A stretch of DNA of 64,000 bases. Origin: a virus. The notes below the pieces were generated by a model, which saw nothing but the letters and a program-made list of their open reading frames with translations, was not told the origin of the DNA and did no database searches. Positions 27,785 through 35,669 of this stretch are shown here, piece by piece. The DNA is taken from positions 1 to 64,000 of the IMG/VR virus record IMGVR_UViG_3300034073_004354; one strand, written 5' to 3'. The stretch's first letter is position 1. Each line of letters begins with the position of its first letter. The position numbers were made by a program, and so were the translations under genes.

Positions 27785-28948
27785 TTAAAAAATCTCTTCC
27801 GCAGTTTCTGGAAATTTTTCTTCACGACCTTCGCCATCAATAGTTACATCGCCGCCATCCATATAAGCAGACCTTACCTTTTCTTCAATTAAAGAAAGGT
27901 TGCTATTGACAAAATCTAAAGCAAGCTCTCTAGAAGATAGCTTTTCGCCCTCTACAACGTAAGTTCTATTATTGGGACGTTCGATAATTCCGTACATACA
28001 TCCAAGATCCAAAAGCTGTTCGTTCTTATATGCAACACCAGATGTGAAGTTGATGAAAAATTCTGCATTCTTAAATGGTTTACCCATCTTATTTTTTTCT
28101 ACCTTAATACGAATCTTGTGACCATACTTCTCTTCATTCTTATCTTCTAGAACATTTTCTGCACCAGACATTGGAGCAACCATCAACATAACACTGCAAG
28201 CGTGCTTCCAAGCTGCACCGCCTGGTGTGGTTTCTGGATTTCCAAACATAACCCCTACTTGTGTCTTAACATGGTTGATTGCAATAAAGCAAACATTGGA
28301 ATCAGCAACAGCAGGAGTCAACTTACGCAACTCTACAGTAAGGAATCTTGAAAGTGGTGCTACTTGCATCTTTCCAACCTCAGAAGATACTTCAGCAGGT
28401 GCTGCCATAGCAGCCACAGAGTCTAATACAACAACACCCATCTTACCTAGGTTTAGCTTAACACTTTTGTTATTAACCTTGTGTGTAATAACTGCACCCT
28501 CCCTAACCATCTCCAACAGTCCAGGGGTTGTGGTCATCTTACCAGTCGCCTTATTAACCTTTGGACGACCTACCAACCCCTCAAAAATCTTTTGTGCTTC
28601 ATTGGTTTTAATCAACAAAACTCTTTCATTATCTACTCCCAATTTTGCAGCCCAATCAGAATCATAAGTATATTCTGCATCAATAAAGCAACAGCAATTC
28701 TCTGGGTCTTTTGACTGCCACTCTGCCATAGCAATTAAAGCCATGAATGTTTTGCCAGAGGATGGTTTGCCAGCCATCTGATAGATTCTACCCCTAGCCC
28801 AACCACCAATCTGTAAAGCACGGTCTAGAGCAGGTGCCCGGGTTGTAAATACAGAAACTTTTTCAATCTCATCTGGATGGCGTACAGTTCCGCCAAACAT
28901 TTCATTGATGTGATCCCAGGCTTGTGCTTCAGTCATTTCTTTCGACAT
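27785..28948 (-). CDS. RecA/UvsX-type recombinase
   Basis: 387 residues. The RecA core is clear: Walker A GKPSSGKTF (about 40-48), CCCFIDAEYTYD containing the catalytic Glu, Walker B MGVVVLDSVAAM, and NVCFIAINHVKTQVG matching the RecA region before the DNA-binding loop. TPGGAAWKHACSVML follows. The C-terminus is acidic. It catalyses strand exchange in recombination and recombination-dependent replication, together with the ssDNA-binding protein and SbcCD encoded nearby. It lies 16 nt after groEL. Confidence 0.9.
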   Translation of the reverse strand: MSKEMTEAQAWDHINEMFGGTVRHPDEIEKVSVFTTRAPALDRALQIGGWARGRIYQMAGKPSSGKTFMALIAMAEWQSKDPENCCCFIDAEYTYDSDWAAKLGVDNERVLLIKTNEAQKIFEGLVGRPKVNKATGKMTTTPGLLEMVREGAVITHKVNNKSVKLNLGKMGVVVLDSVAAMAAPAEVSSEVGKMQVAPLSRFLTVELRKLTPAVADSNVCFIAINHVKTQVGVMFGNPETTPGGAAWKHACSVMLMVAPMSGAENVLEDKNEEKYGHKIRIKVEKNKMGKPFKNAEFFINFTSGVAYKNEQLLDLGCMYGIIERPNNRTYVVEGEKLSSRELALDFVNSNLSLIEEKVRSAYMDGGDVTIDGEGREEKFPETAEEIF

Positions 28949-28964
28949 ATATCAACTCCTTAAT

Positions 28965-30620
28965 TTAGTGTTTGTGATTTAGGCCAGTTTCATTTGGTAA
29001 GCGATACCCCGCAACTGGTTGCCAGCCAGATTGCTTAAAAGGATCATCTGCAATAACAGCATCTGTGGTTAGAAGTAGATGCGCAATGCTAATGGCATTT
29101 TCTAGTGCAGTTCTGGTTACCTTCTTTGGATCAATGACGCCCATTTCAATAAGGTCACCAAAATTCTCAGTAGCAGTATTATACCCATAATCTACTGTGC
29201 CAACTTCTAGTTCACTTAAAATTTCTTGTGGATCCAAACCTGCATTAAGGATAATCTGAGCAGCAGGCGCCCGACAAGCATCAATTAAAACCTCTGCGGC
29301 TGGATGCAAAGCGAATGGTAATGATTGACGCATTTTAATTCTAGTCTCTTCTGCAGCGTGCCAAAGAGCATGGCCACCACCAACAACATAACCCTCATCA
29401 ATGGCTGCTTTGACAGCAAAAACTGCATCTTCTACGCGGTCACCCTTCTCCCTTAGCTCTAGCTCTGTTGCATAACCCACGGTAATAACAGCAACCTTGC
29501 TACTTAGGAAACCAAGGCGATCCCTAATATCCTTATGCTCTGTATCGCCCAATGGATGCTTTAACCATTCACGATAGTGAGAAACCTTCTTATTAACCAA
29601 TCCTTCATTTTTATTTGGGCCAATAATTTTAGTTTTGTAACTTTCTACAATAACTCTATTAGCATGACCAAAATGTGAAAGATCAAAGTCGGAAAGTGGA
29701 ATGCCAAAATCACCACCAACAATAGTTGACCCAGTAAGTGCAGCAAAGTCTTCCAACCATTCCTTACGGTTTTTGCCGAAGTTAGGAATTTTGATAGCAC
29801 AAACATTTAATCTACCTGCTTGAAAATTGGTGGTAAAAAATCCAAGCCCTTCCTTTTTAAGATCCTTGCAAAGAAGTAGGATTTCACCCTGAGTTCCTGC
29901 GATCTTCTTCATAGCATTTTGAAAATCTGTTTCTGCGTGCGTAGTGATTTCATAATCAAAGATTAGAATTCTTACATCATTGAGTTCCCGCTTCGACTCA
30001 TCCTTGTTAAGGAAGCTTTTTGAAATGTAGCCAGAGTCTAATTCAATACCATCAATAACCCGAACTGAATTAGGTACGCCTGGCATTGCCTCTGCGGTAA
30101 TCAAGCCTTCCCTATTTACTGCAATATAAGCTTCTGCAATAACACGACCTAAATCAGGATCATTATTGGTAGAAATAGTTGCAATATGGTGCAGCGATTG
30201 ATCATCACTTAGTGGCTTTGACATCTTGGAAAGCTCATCCAAGATAGAAGTTTTGGCCCAATCCATACCTTTTCTAAAGTTTAAAGGACTGTAGCCTGAA
30301 TTCATTAGCTGTAATCCTTGCTTAAAGATAGCATGTGTTAAAACTGTTGCAGTAGTGGTTCCATCACCTGCAACTGCCGCTGTACGACCCGCGGCTTCCT
30401 TTACTAACTGACAGCCAAGCTCTTCGATGGGATCATCTAAGACCACCTCTCTGGCTACTGAAACACCATCCTTGGTAATGGTTGGCGCCCCAATCGTTCT
30501 ACCAATAATTACATTCTTGCCACGAGGCCCCATAGTTACTTGAACAGTTCTGGTTAGTTTTTCAACACCAGTGAGTACTTTTTGTCTAGCGTCATTTCCA
30601 TATTCTAATAGTTTTGCCAT
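28965..30620 (-). CDS. groEL: GroEL-type chaperonin
   Basis: 551 residues, full length for a group I chaperonin (about 545). It shows TVQVTMGPRGKNVIIG and the nucleotide site KDGVSVAREVVLDDP, then AGDGTTTATVL (about 88-98). The apical domain has GYISKSFL and TTNFQAGRLNVCAIKIP. The equatorial C-terminal half has DRVEDAVFAVKAAIDEGYVVGGGHALW and a final ATP-binding region (TDAVIADDP). The hydrophobic GGM tail is absent and the protein ends in a His-rich sequence. No GroES-like gene is visible in this window. A phage chaperonin could fold capsid, fibre or polymerase proteins. Confidence 0.96.
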   Translation of the reverse strand: MAKLLEYGNDARQKVLTGVEKLTRTVQVTMGPRGKNVIIGRTIGAPTITKDGVSVAREVVLDDPIEELGCQLVKEAAGRTAAVAGDGTTTATVLTHAIFKQGLQLMNSGYSPLNFRKGMDWAKTSILDELSKMSKPLSDDQSLHHIATISTNNDPDLGRVIAEAYIAVNREGLITAEAMPGVPNSVRVIDGIELDSGYISKSFLNKDESKRELNDVRILIFDYEITTHAETDFQNAMKKIAGTQGEILLLCKDLKKEGLGFFTTNFQAGRLNVCAIKIPNFGKNRKEWLEDFAALTGSTIVGGDFGIPLSDFDLSHFGHANRVIVESYKTKIIGPNKNEGLVNKKVSHYREWLKHPLGDTEHKDIRDRLGFLSSKVAVITVGYATELELREKGDRVEDAVFAVKAAIDEGYVVGGGHALWHAAEETRIKMRQSLPFALHPAAEVLIDACRAPAAQIILNAGLDPQEILSELEVGTVDYGYNTATENFGDLIEMGVIDPKKVTRTALENAISIAHLLLTTDAVIADDPFKQSGWQPVAGYRLPNETGLNHKH

Positions 30621-30889
30621 TATATCTTCCTAAATATTTCTAGGTTAAAAAATATTACCTCTTGAAGAGGAATGGGTAATTTATCAATTAATTCTTCTAG
30701 TGATACATAATAATTGTTATTATAAATCCAATCACCAGAATAGTTGTTAAGAATTGTTCCTTCCGAAAAAGTTATCTTGGTATGAAACTTAAGATATACG
30801 CTTCCGGAAGTATTTGTAATAATCTTCTTTGGATAGTTTGGATAAGCCTGCGGAATTATTTCTATTTGAAATGTAATCGCTTCTTTCAA
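30620..30889 (-). CDS. Small protein upstream of groEL, unknown
   Basis: 89 residues, beta-rich (ITFQIEIIPQAYPNYPKKIITNTSGSVYLKF quoted in part). Its stop overlaps the groEL start and its start overlaps the ruvC stop by 4 bp, so ruvC, this gene and groEL are translationally coupled. The size and position recall GroES (about 97 residues), but no GroES mobile-loop or conserved Gly pattern can be seen, so that identity is not claimed. Confidence 0.45.
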   Translation of the reverse strand: MKEAITFQIEIIPQAYPNYPKKIITNTSGSVYLKFHTKITFSEGTILNNYSGDWIYNNNYYVSLEELIDKLPIPLQEVIFFNLEIFRKI

Positions 30890-31440
30890 GGTTTACTCAA
30901 TTTGCTATGCTCCAGATAATATCCCAGAGCCACGATTATAGAGTCTGCTTCGTCGTAGCACTCTTTTTTAATATTACCTGCACGATTATTCTGCGTCAAA
31001 AAATTATTAAACGTTTTCTTACAGAAGTTTAAAACATCTTCTTTATCATCAATATTGCAACTATATTTTGTTTTAACCAATTTTCTAAGTGAAGTCACTG
31101 GCATCCTAATTGGCTTAGACTTAAGAACACGGTATGTTGCCAGCCCGCAGACCTCATTGAAAGAAGATAATATTAAGATAGTATTTGCCGAGCTTTTACC
31201 TTTTGAAAATTTCTTCGCATAATCTTCGATGGCTACAACATCTGGTTTTTCTTTTTGAACTAAATTTGTTATAGCATCAAAAGCGTAATTTAGCCTAAAA
31301 GAAAAATTATCATCAGATTTTTTCTTTGAAGTAGGTTTGATGTGACCATAAGTTTTTAATCTAATATCCTGACCTACTTCCACTTCTAATATTGACCAAC
31401 CTATCGTAGCGGAAGATATATCTAAACCTAATATCAACAT
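30886..31440 (-). CDS. ruvC: RuvC-like Holliday junction resolvase
   Basis: 184 residues. RNase H-like acidic residues sit in the expected places: MLILGLDISSATIGW (first Asp, about 6), DVVAIEDYAKKF (Glu, about 71) and CYDEADSIIVALGY (paired acidic residues near the C-terminus). Basic residues follow the second motif. It resolves four-way junctions arising in recombination-linked replication and packaging. The start codon lies inside a perfect inverted repeat (31438-31462), and the ssDNA-binding gene's terminator is only about 32 nt upstream. Confidence 0.85.
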   Translation of the reverse strand: MLILGLDISSATIGWSILEVEVGQDIRLKTYGHIKPTSKKKSDDNFSFRLNYAFDAITNLVQKEKPDVVAIEDYAKKFSKGKSSANTILILSSFNEVCGLATYRVLKSKPIRMPVTSLRKLVKTKYSCNIDDKEDVLNFCKKTFNNFLTQNNRAGNIKKECYDEADSIIVALGYYLEHSKLSKP

Positions 31441-31462
31441 AAAGACTCCTAGAGTCTTTATG
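31438..31462 (-). promoter_or_regulatory. Inverted repeat covering ruvC ribosome-binding site and start codon
   Basis: On the transcript, CATAAAGACT and AGTCTTTATG form a perfect 10-bp stem with a 5-nt loop (CTAGG). The AGGAG ribosome-binding site spans loop and stem, and the AUG of ruvC closes the stem. This would sequester initiation when folded, suggesting control of translation by temperature, a protein or ribosome traffic. It may alternatively be an RNase III-type processing site. Confidence 0.6.
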
Positions 31463-31471
31463 TTACCAAAT

Positions 31472-31518
31472 AAAAAAACCTAATTCACACGTGCGTGTGC
31501 GTGCGCGTGTGAATTAGG
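31472..31518 (-). terminator. Strong terminator after the ssDNA-binding gene, GT/GC-alternating stem
   Basis: A perfect 13-bp stem (31479-31491 with 31506-31518; CCTAATTCACACG and its complement) with a 14-nt GT/GC loop is followed on the minus strand by TTTTTTTATTT. It is the best terminator in the window. Bases 31486-31511 form an unbroken alternating purine-pyrimidine tract of 26 bp, able to adopt Z-DNA. Confidence 0.9.
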
Positions 31519-31536
31519 CTTGGTTCAAATTAACTA

Positions 31537-32202
31537 TCAGCTCTCGAAATTGAAGAAATCATCATCATCATTGGATTGCTGCTTTGACTTAGCACCACCC
31601 TTAGAATCAGCCTTGGGCTTGGTGGACTCGCCTTCACCCCAACCCATGATTTCACGAACAGATTCTGGTGAAGTAGGTTGTGTTAGCTTTAGCATATCGA
31701 CACGATCATTAAACTTGTTAAAATCTTCACGGAAGGATGATTCCAGTGGTGATTTTGGTCGTGGAGTTACACGATAAAGTGGCTGTGTTCCAGGAGTTCC
31801 TCGTTCAATGGTAATATCGTAACCGGTTACTGGACCCCAATCTTCATCAAGATAAAGAGTCTTAATTCCGTTATAAATTTGGCTACCAATTTCAAGAAGT
31901 TTGAATTCGTTATTGGCACGATCCAAAACTTTGATCATCCAGCGTGGACGACGCTTAAAACCAGCATCCTCTAGTTTTCTAACTAACTTAGCATCACCAA
32001 TTGGTGAGTTTACCTTACGCTTTTTACCATCTGGTGTATCGAGCCAGTGAATATAGAATTGAACTGGATTACCCATAATACGAACACGAGACTTACCAAC
32101 ATCTAACTTCATAAAGTCATTCTTCATGCCAGAGGCTGCAGAACCTTCGCTAACATCACCTGAATTCCAATCAATTTCACCAAATACTACATCTGAACCC
32201 AT
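31537..32202 (-). CDS. Single-stranded DNA-binding protein (gp32-like)
   Basis: 221 residues. The N-terminal region (about 28-150) has an OB-fold-like pattern with LDVGKSRVRIMGNPVQFYIHWLD and WMIKVLDRANNEFKLLEIG, similar to gp32-type SSBs of T4-like phages. A Pro/Ser/Lys linker follows and the end is DDDDFFNFES, the acidic and aromatic tail used by SSBs to recruit partners. It is flanked by a strong terminator downstream. It would coat ssDNA for DnaE and RecA. A strong AAGGAGAG site precedes the start. Confidence 0.8.
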   Translation of the reverse strand: MGSDVVFGEIDWNSGDVSEGSAASGMKNDFMKLDVGKSRVRIMGNPVQFYIHWLDTPDGKKRKVNSPIGDAKLVRKLEDAGFKRRPRWMIKVLDRANNEFKLLEIGSQIYNGIKTLYLDEDWGPVTGYDITIERGTPGTQPLYRVTPRPKSPLESSFREDFNKFNDRVDMLKLTQPTSPESVREIMGWGEGESTKPKADSKGGAKSKQQSNDDDDFFNFES

Positions 32203-32284
32203 GTTTCTCTCCTTTGTTGTTGTTGTTTTGTGCTTGACTATTTAAGGCTTAATGCCATTGACGTCTTTGCTATTGTGTTATTGG

Positions 32285-32872
32285 CTATTCCTGCCATTTA
32301 ATTTCGCCACAAATGTCATCCTCGTCTCTTTCTTTTTCATCATCATAACCAGGAGGACCATAACCCGACTGGCGACGTGCCGAGCTAACCTCTTCTTTAT
32401 ACCCACCCGCCTGGAAATTTCCAAGCGTCTCTAGTGAGTAATCTCTCTTTAAGAAAGTCTTGAAGGCGTAATGCCATCCCAAAAAATAATCTGCTTTATT
32501 TTCTAACCATTTCTTTGCTGCCTTAGCAATAGCAACTTCATTACAAGCATCAATATAGTCATCATCAGCCTGAGCAAACCATTCTTTATTTTTCACTACC
32601 TTATGACCTGCCGAATTAGCCTTCACTAGTGCGGCATTAGTCCAAGCTTTAGATCTGGCACCCTCCTTTATAGAAATCAACCTATCAACTTTTGCAATCA
32701 ACTCTTGACAAATATTTTGCGCATGAAGCGTCATCACCAAGCCACGCTCTGCGATATTTAGATCCATCACACCGTTTCTTGGAAGCCAATCTGATACATT
32801 ATCAATTTCTGTTGTATCAATATCTTCGACGGAAAAATTATCAATCCTGATTTTTTCTCTAAAAGTACCCAT
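32285..32872 (-). CDS. Replication-block protein, unknown
   Basis: 195 residues. A predominantly helical core (about 40-150) contains an internal basic stretch (KANSAGHKVVKNKEWF) and several conserved-looking aromatic residues (FLGWHYAFKTFLKRDY). The C-terminus is polar and rich in Gly, Tyr, Asp and Glu (SGYGPPGYDDEKERDEDD). Its position upstream of the SSB gene, with an 82-nt gap, suggests an SSB or recombinase loader or mediator. No family was recognised. Confidence 0.45.
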   Translation of the reverse strand: MGTFREKIRIDNFSVEDIDTTEIDNVSDWLPRNGVMDLNIAERGLVMTLHAQNICQELIAKVDRLISIKEGARSKAWTNAALVKANSAGHKVVKNKEWFAQADDDYIDACNEVAIAKAAKKWLENKADYFLGWHYAFKTFLKRDYSLETLGNFQAGGYKEEVSSARRQSGYGPPGYDDEKERDEDDICGEIKWQE

Positions 32873-32880
32873 TTAAAACC

Positions 32881-33174
32881 TCACCTATCTTTCATTTCAA
32901 GTTTTGCAACCTTGGCTTCGAGCATGGCAATCTTTTCTACCCAGGAATCCAACTTTCGCAACTTTTGATTGTACATTAAGTTTAATAAAAAGAAGATTAA
33001 AATCATTGCAGTAGGTTGGTTAGCCGGTGGTGTAACAGAAATAATATCACCATCCTGATCTGTTACGAATAATCCAACAAACGCTTCCTTTCCAAAACTT
33101 TTCTCTAACTCTAGATAGTATTCAAATTCTTCTTTTGTAAGATTTAACTTTTGATTGGCAATTGCCTTAATCAT
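32881..33174 (-). CDS. Small protein with one hydrophobic segment, unknown
   Basis: 97 residues. After a charged N-terminus (about 1-40) and ISVTPPANQP, a hydrophobic stretch (TAMILIFFLLNLMY, about 55-70) may cross a membrane. The C-terminus is a short coiled coil (VEKIAMLEAKVAKLEMK). The start overlaps the preceding stop by one base. Membrane anchoring of a replication component is one possible reading. Confidence 0.4.
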   Translation of the reverse strand: MIKAIANQKLNLTKEEFEYYLELEKSFGKEAFVGLFVTDQDGDIISVTPPANQPTAMILIFFLLNLMYNQKLRKLDSWVEKIAMLEAKVAKLEMKDR

Positions 33175-33704
33175 CAGGTACTCCTATTGATACCCTTGAA
33201 CCCACCACGCTTAGAATGAATCGGTGCCTCTTTTCCAAGATTAGGGTTGGTTAAAACCCTCTGTTGATGTAACTTTCTTAGTCGCTCAGCCTTGTTAGAT
33301 AAATCTTCTGGTAGAACATTACCATCATCATCTAACTGATCTAAGTGTTCTGCGTATTCTTTTTCAATCTCACTACGAATATCATCCTCTTCAACATAGT
33401 CAGATTCTTCAGAAGTGGCAATCACCTGACGGGCTGGTTTAGCACTTAAAGAGATATCTTCTAAAATCTGCTTCCCGATCCCACCCTTTAATTCATTAAA
33501 GAAGAATAAAGAAATGTCATAAATCTGTGATTCGGTGAAAGAAGAAGAAAAACGTTCGGCACTAATTTTGTTCTGAATTAAAGTAATAATATTGGTGTCA
33601 CGATTTGAAAAAAGGCTAGAACCACAAGAAGGGCATAAATTCTTCATCAAGGCAAATCGCATTGATTCGTTAACGCCAAAACCACATTCATTACAGTGCA
33701 TCAT
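33174..33704 (-). CDS. Zinc-ribbon protein coupled to DnaE-C, unknown
   Basis: 176 residues. The N-terminus has CNECG (about 4-8) and CPSCG (about 26-30), a four-cysteine zinc ribbon like those of small nucleic-acid-binding or transcription proteins. The middle is helical and acidic. The C-terminus is basic (HSKRGGFKGINRST) and may bind nucleic acid. Its start overlaps the stop of DnaE-C by 4 bp (ATGA type). It may be a polymerase or primosome accessory. Confidence 0.5.
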   Translation of the reverse strand: MMHCNECGFGVNESMRFALMKNLCPSCGSSLFSNRDTNIITLIQNKISAERFSSSFTESQIYDISLFFFNELKGGIGKQILEDISLSAKPARQVIATSEESDYVEEDDIRSEIEKEYAEHLDQLDDDGNVLPEDLSNKAERLRKLHQQRVLTNPNLGKEAPIHSKRGGFKGINRST

Positions 33705-34735
33705 ACTTTTTTTCCTAAGGCACTTTCAAGTAGGGAAAGTGACAAACCCTTTTGTTCCATATATTCATCTACCTTACAAATAGCCCTGATTGGTAAGCCG
33801 TCAGTTAGAACCGTCATATATTTATCATAATCATCTTGCCAAACGGTTAATTCGGCGGTGGAACCTTCTGCATCCTCGACTAAATACTTGGCAAATTTTC
33901 TACCTATATTTTTACCACGTTTAATTTTAAATTCCTTAACCATAGCCTTGATAATTACTTCAATCTTAACCTTAGTTCCAGAAGGAATCTGGGGGATCTT
34001 TCTCAATGGCGTAACATTAGAATCCTGCCGAAAGAAACCTTTGAAAACCTCATGGAGAGAACCGCTGATTGTTCTGCCCAAAACCTCTCTCTCGTTGGTG
34101 AGCAGATCCTTGCGCTCCCATTCTTCATGGTACGTAGGGAATACAATGTCATCAATAGTTTTTCCTTTCTTTTTTTCTTTATTGATCAAATCACGATAAT
34201 GTGAGTGGTTTTCAAAAATATCCTTTCTGGTTCTTCCAAAAGAAGTAAAAGCACCAGCCTTAGACATTGACTCCATGACTCTTTTATTTACTACCCTTGC
34301 ATTTGTTCTAAAGAAAAAATCCTCAATCGAAGCAAAGGGTTGCAATGAGATGATTTCTTGAATTGCAGTATCGCCAACACCCTTAATCGCTGTTAAGCCT
34401 GTAACAATAGTTCCATCTTCCTTGGTAACATAACTGCCGGTGCTTTTGTTAACATCTGGTGGGGTAATGGAAATGCCCATCTTGGAGCATTCGGAAATAT
34501 ATTCTAAGGTTTTATCAGAGTTAGGATCCTCGCTGTTAAGCAATGCACACATAAATTGTGTAGGATAATGACATCTCAACCAAGCAGTATAATAAGAAAT
34601 ATGTGAATAAGAAACTGAGTGAGAATTAGAAGTAAGCATACCGTTAGATAAATAATATTGGTGATCAGGATGCTCTACTTCTAGATCATAAGTATCCATC
34701 ATCCCAACTTCTTTTACTGATTTAATTTTAGCCAA
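33701..34735 (-). CDS. dnaE-C: DNA polymerase III alpha, C-terminal half with C-intein
   Basis: 344 residues, starting with TTG at 34735 behind a strong AGGAGG site that overlaps the methyltransferase stop. Residues 1-37 are a C-intein; Ser38 starts the C-extein SHSVSYSHISYYTAWLRCHY, the conserved DnaE fingers sequence. A helix-hairpin-helix (AIKGVGDTAIQEI, about 118-130) and an OB domain (about 245-330, GTKVKIEVIIKAM... VDEYMEQKG) follow. The tau-binding C-terminal domain of bacterial DnaE is missing. The gene works only if joined to DnaE-N by trans-splicing. Palm and PHP domains are in the other half, 4.7 kb upstream in transcription order. Confidence 0.93.
   Translation of the reverse strand: MAKIKSVKEVGMMDTYDLEVEHPDHQYYLSNGMLTSNSHSVSYSHISYYTAWLRCHYPTQFMCALLNSEDPNSDKTLEYISECSKMGISITPPDVNKSTGSYVTKEDGTIVTGLTAIKGVGDTAIQEIISLQPFASIEDFFFRTNARVVNKRVMESMSKAGAFTSFGRTRKDIFENHSHYRDLINKEKKKGKTIDDIVFPTYHEEWERKDLLTNEREVLGRTISGSLHEVFKGFFRQDSNVTPLRKIPQIPSGTKVKIEVIIKAMVKEFKIKRGKNIGRKFAKYLVEDAEGSTAELTVWQDDYDKYMTVLTDGLPIRAICKVDEYMEQKGLSLSLLESALGKKV
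34625..34735 (-). other. C-intein of the split DnaE intein
   Basis: 37 residues: block F TYDLEVEHPDHQYYLSNG and block G GMLTSN, then Ser+1. The terminal Asn is present; the usual penultimate His is replaced by Ser. Together with the 102-residue N-intein it makes a mini-intein of about 139 residues, without endonuclease. Confidence 0.92.
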
Positions 34736-34743
34736 AAAACCTC

Positions 34744-35550
34744 CTAGTTTGGTTCTGGTGTCCCATTTATTTCTAGATTCAGAAATTCATCCATCTCTTC
34801 TGAACTAGTACTGGGTCCAAAAATTCTTTCGTTAGCTATTTTAATATACTTCTCTTCTTGTTCAATTAAGATAAAATCTCTATCTAAATTCTTGCAGGCT
34901 ACACCCGTCGTTCCACTTCCCGCGCAATTATCTAAAACTATTTCCCCAGGGTTGGTATAAGTCTTTATTAAATATTCAAATAAAGAAACCGGCTTCACCG
35001 TAGGATGAGAACCGCTAGTATCGGTATTAAATTTCTGCCAAGAAGACGGGACCCTTAATTCTGGAACTTCGACAATACCACGGCCTTTGAATTTTCTATA
35101 GTTTTCAGACCTGGTGTTATGATCTTTACGATATCGCTTTGTATGCTTCTTACCAGTGGCAGATGTTCTTTCCTGCATCTGCTTGTTATAAGTCCATTTT
35201 CCTCTTGAAAAAATTAGAACCTGCTCATGCTCTTTGAAAGGTTCTCTGACTGTATTTGCAAAATTACTTCCACGATTTTTAATCCAAATCCATTCGTGAC
35301 GAAACATCTTTGGGTTAGACATAACTAAAGCACTAGAAAAAGGTTGGGAAGCAGTCAGGGCTATAACTGCATTAGGTTTTGTAATTCTTTTATATTGTTC
35401 CCAAAGTTTATCAAAAGGGATTACTGTATCCCATTTGTTTTGGGTAATTCCATAAGGTAAATCACAAAGAATCATATCTATGGAACCATCATCTATCTTC
35501 TTCATTACTTCTAAGCAATCACCCTGATATATCTTGTTTTTTTCTAGCAT
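34744..35550 (-). CDS. DNA adenine/cytosine-N4 methyltransferase
   Basis: 268 residues. Catalytic motif IV is MILCDLPYGITQNKWD (DLPY in place of DPPY, about 31-46). TRD-like basic sequence (about 130-165) comes between it and the SAM-binding motif LDNCAGSGTTGVACKNLDRDF (about 213). Motif IV before motif I is the order of beta-group methyltransferases. A DPPY-type catalytic loop means an amino-methyltransferase (m6A or m4C). It lies within the dnaE gap, directly upstream of DnaE-C. No restriction enzyme was seen beside it, so protection of phage DNA against the host, or an orphan regulatory role, is likely. Confidence 0.87.
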   Translation of the reverse strand: MLEKNKIYQGDCLEVMKKIDDGSIDMILCDLPYGITQNKWDTVIPFDKLWEQYKRITKPNAVIALTASQPFSSALVMSNPKMFRHEWIWIKNRGSNFANTVREPFKEHEQVLIFSRGKWTYNKQMQERTSATGKKHTKRYRKDHNTRSENYRKFKGRGIVEVPELRVPSSWQKFNTDTSGSHPTVKPVSLFEYLIKTYTNPGEIVLDNCAGSGTTGVACKNLDRDFILIEQEEKYIKIANERIFGPSTSSEEMDEFLNLEINGTPEPN

Positions 35551-35669
35551 TTCAAAATCCCGTAGGTTAGGTATAGCTAGTATACCTAGAGCAATCCTAA
35601 TATTACTCTATTTTTAGAACCAAGTTTGGAAAACTTAAACCAACTTCATTTATACTCAAAAATATATTT
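35551..35669. other. Non-coding spacer with palindromes
   Basis: This 119-bp spacer separates the methyltransferase and TadG-like genes. It holds an AGGTATA/TATACCT inverted repeat (about 35569-35587) and a second perfect palindrome AAGTTT-gga-AAACTT (about 35622-35636). No T-run follows either in the minus direction, so these look like protein-binding or processing sites rather than terminators. The word GTATACCTAGA recurs at 36927-36937 on the other side of the TadG-like gene. Confidence 0.4.
35580..35590. repeat. Direct repeat GTATACCTAGA, copy 1
   Basis: An identical 11-mer occurs at 36927-36937, so the pair brackets the TadG-like gene almost exactly. In copy 2 the minus-strand TCTAGGTATAC also serves as ribosome-binding region of that gene. 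It may be a target duplication, a recombination remnant or coincidence. Confidence 0.4.

Noticed and set aside
30620-30889. Small gene before groEL considered as GroES
   Set aside because: Size and position fit but no GroES sequence pattern is present; not claimed.
35569-35636. Palindromes in the spacer after the TadG-like gene considered as terminators
   Set aside because: Stems are short and AT-rich and no run of T follows in the direction of transcription.
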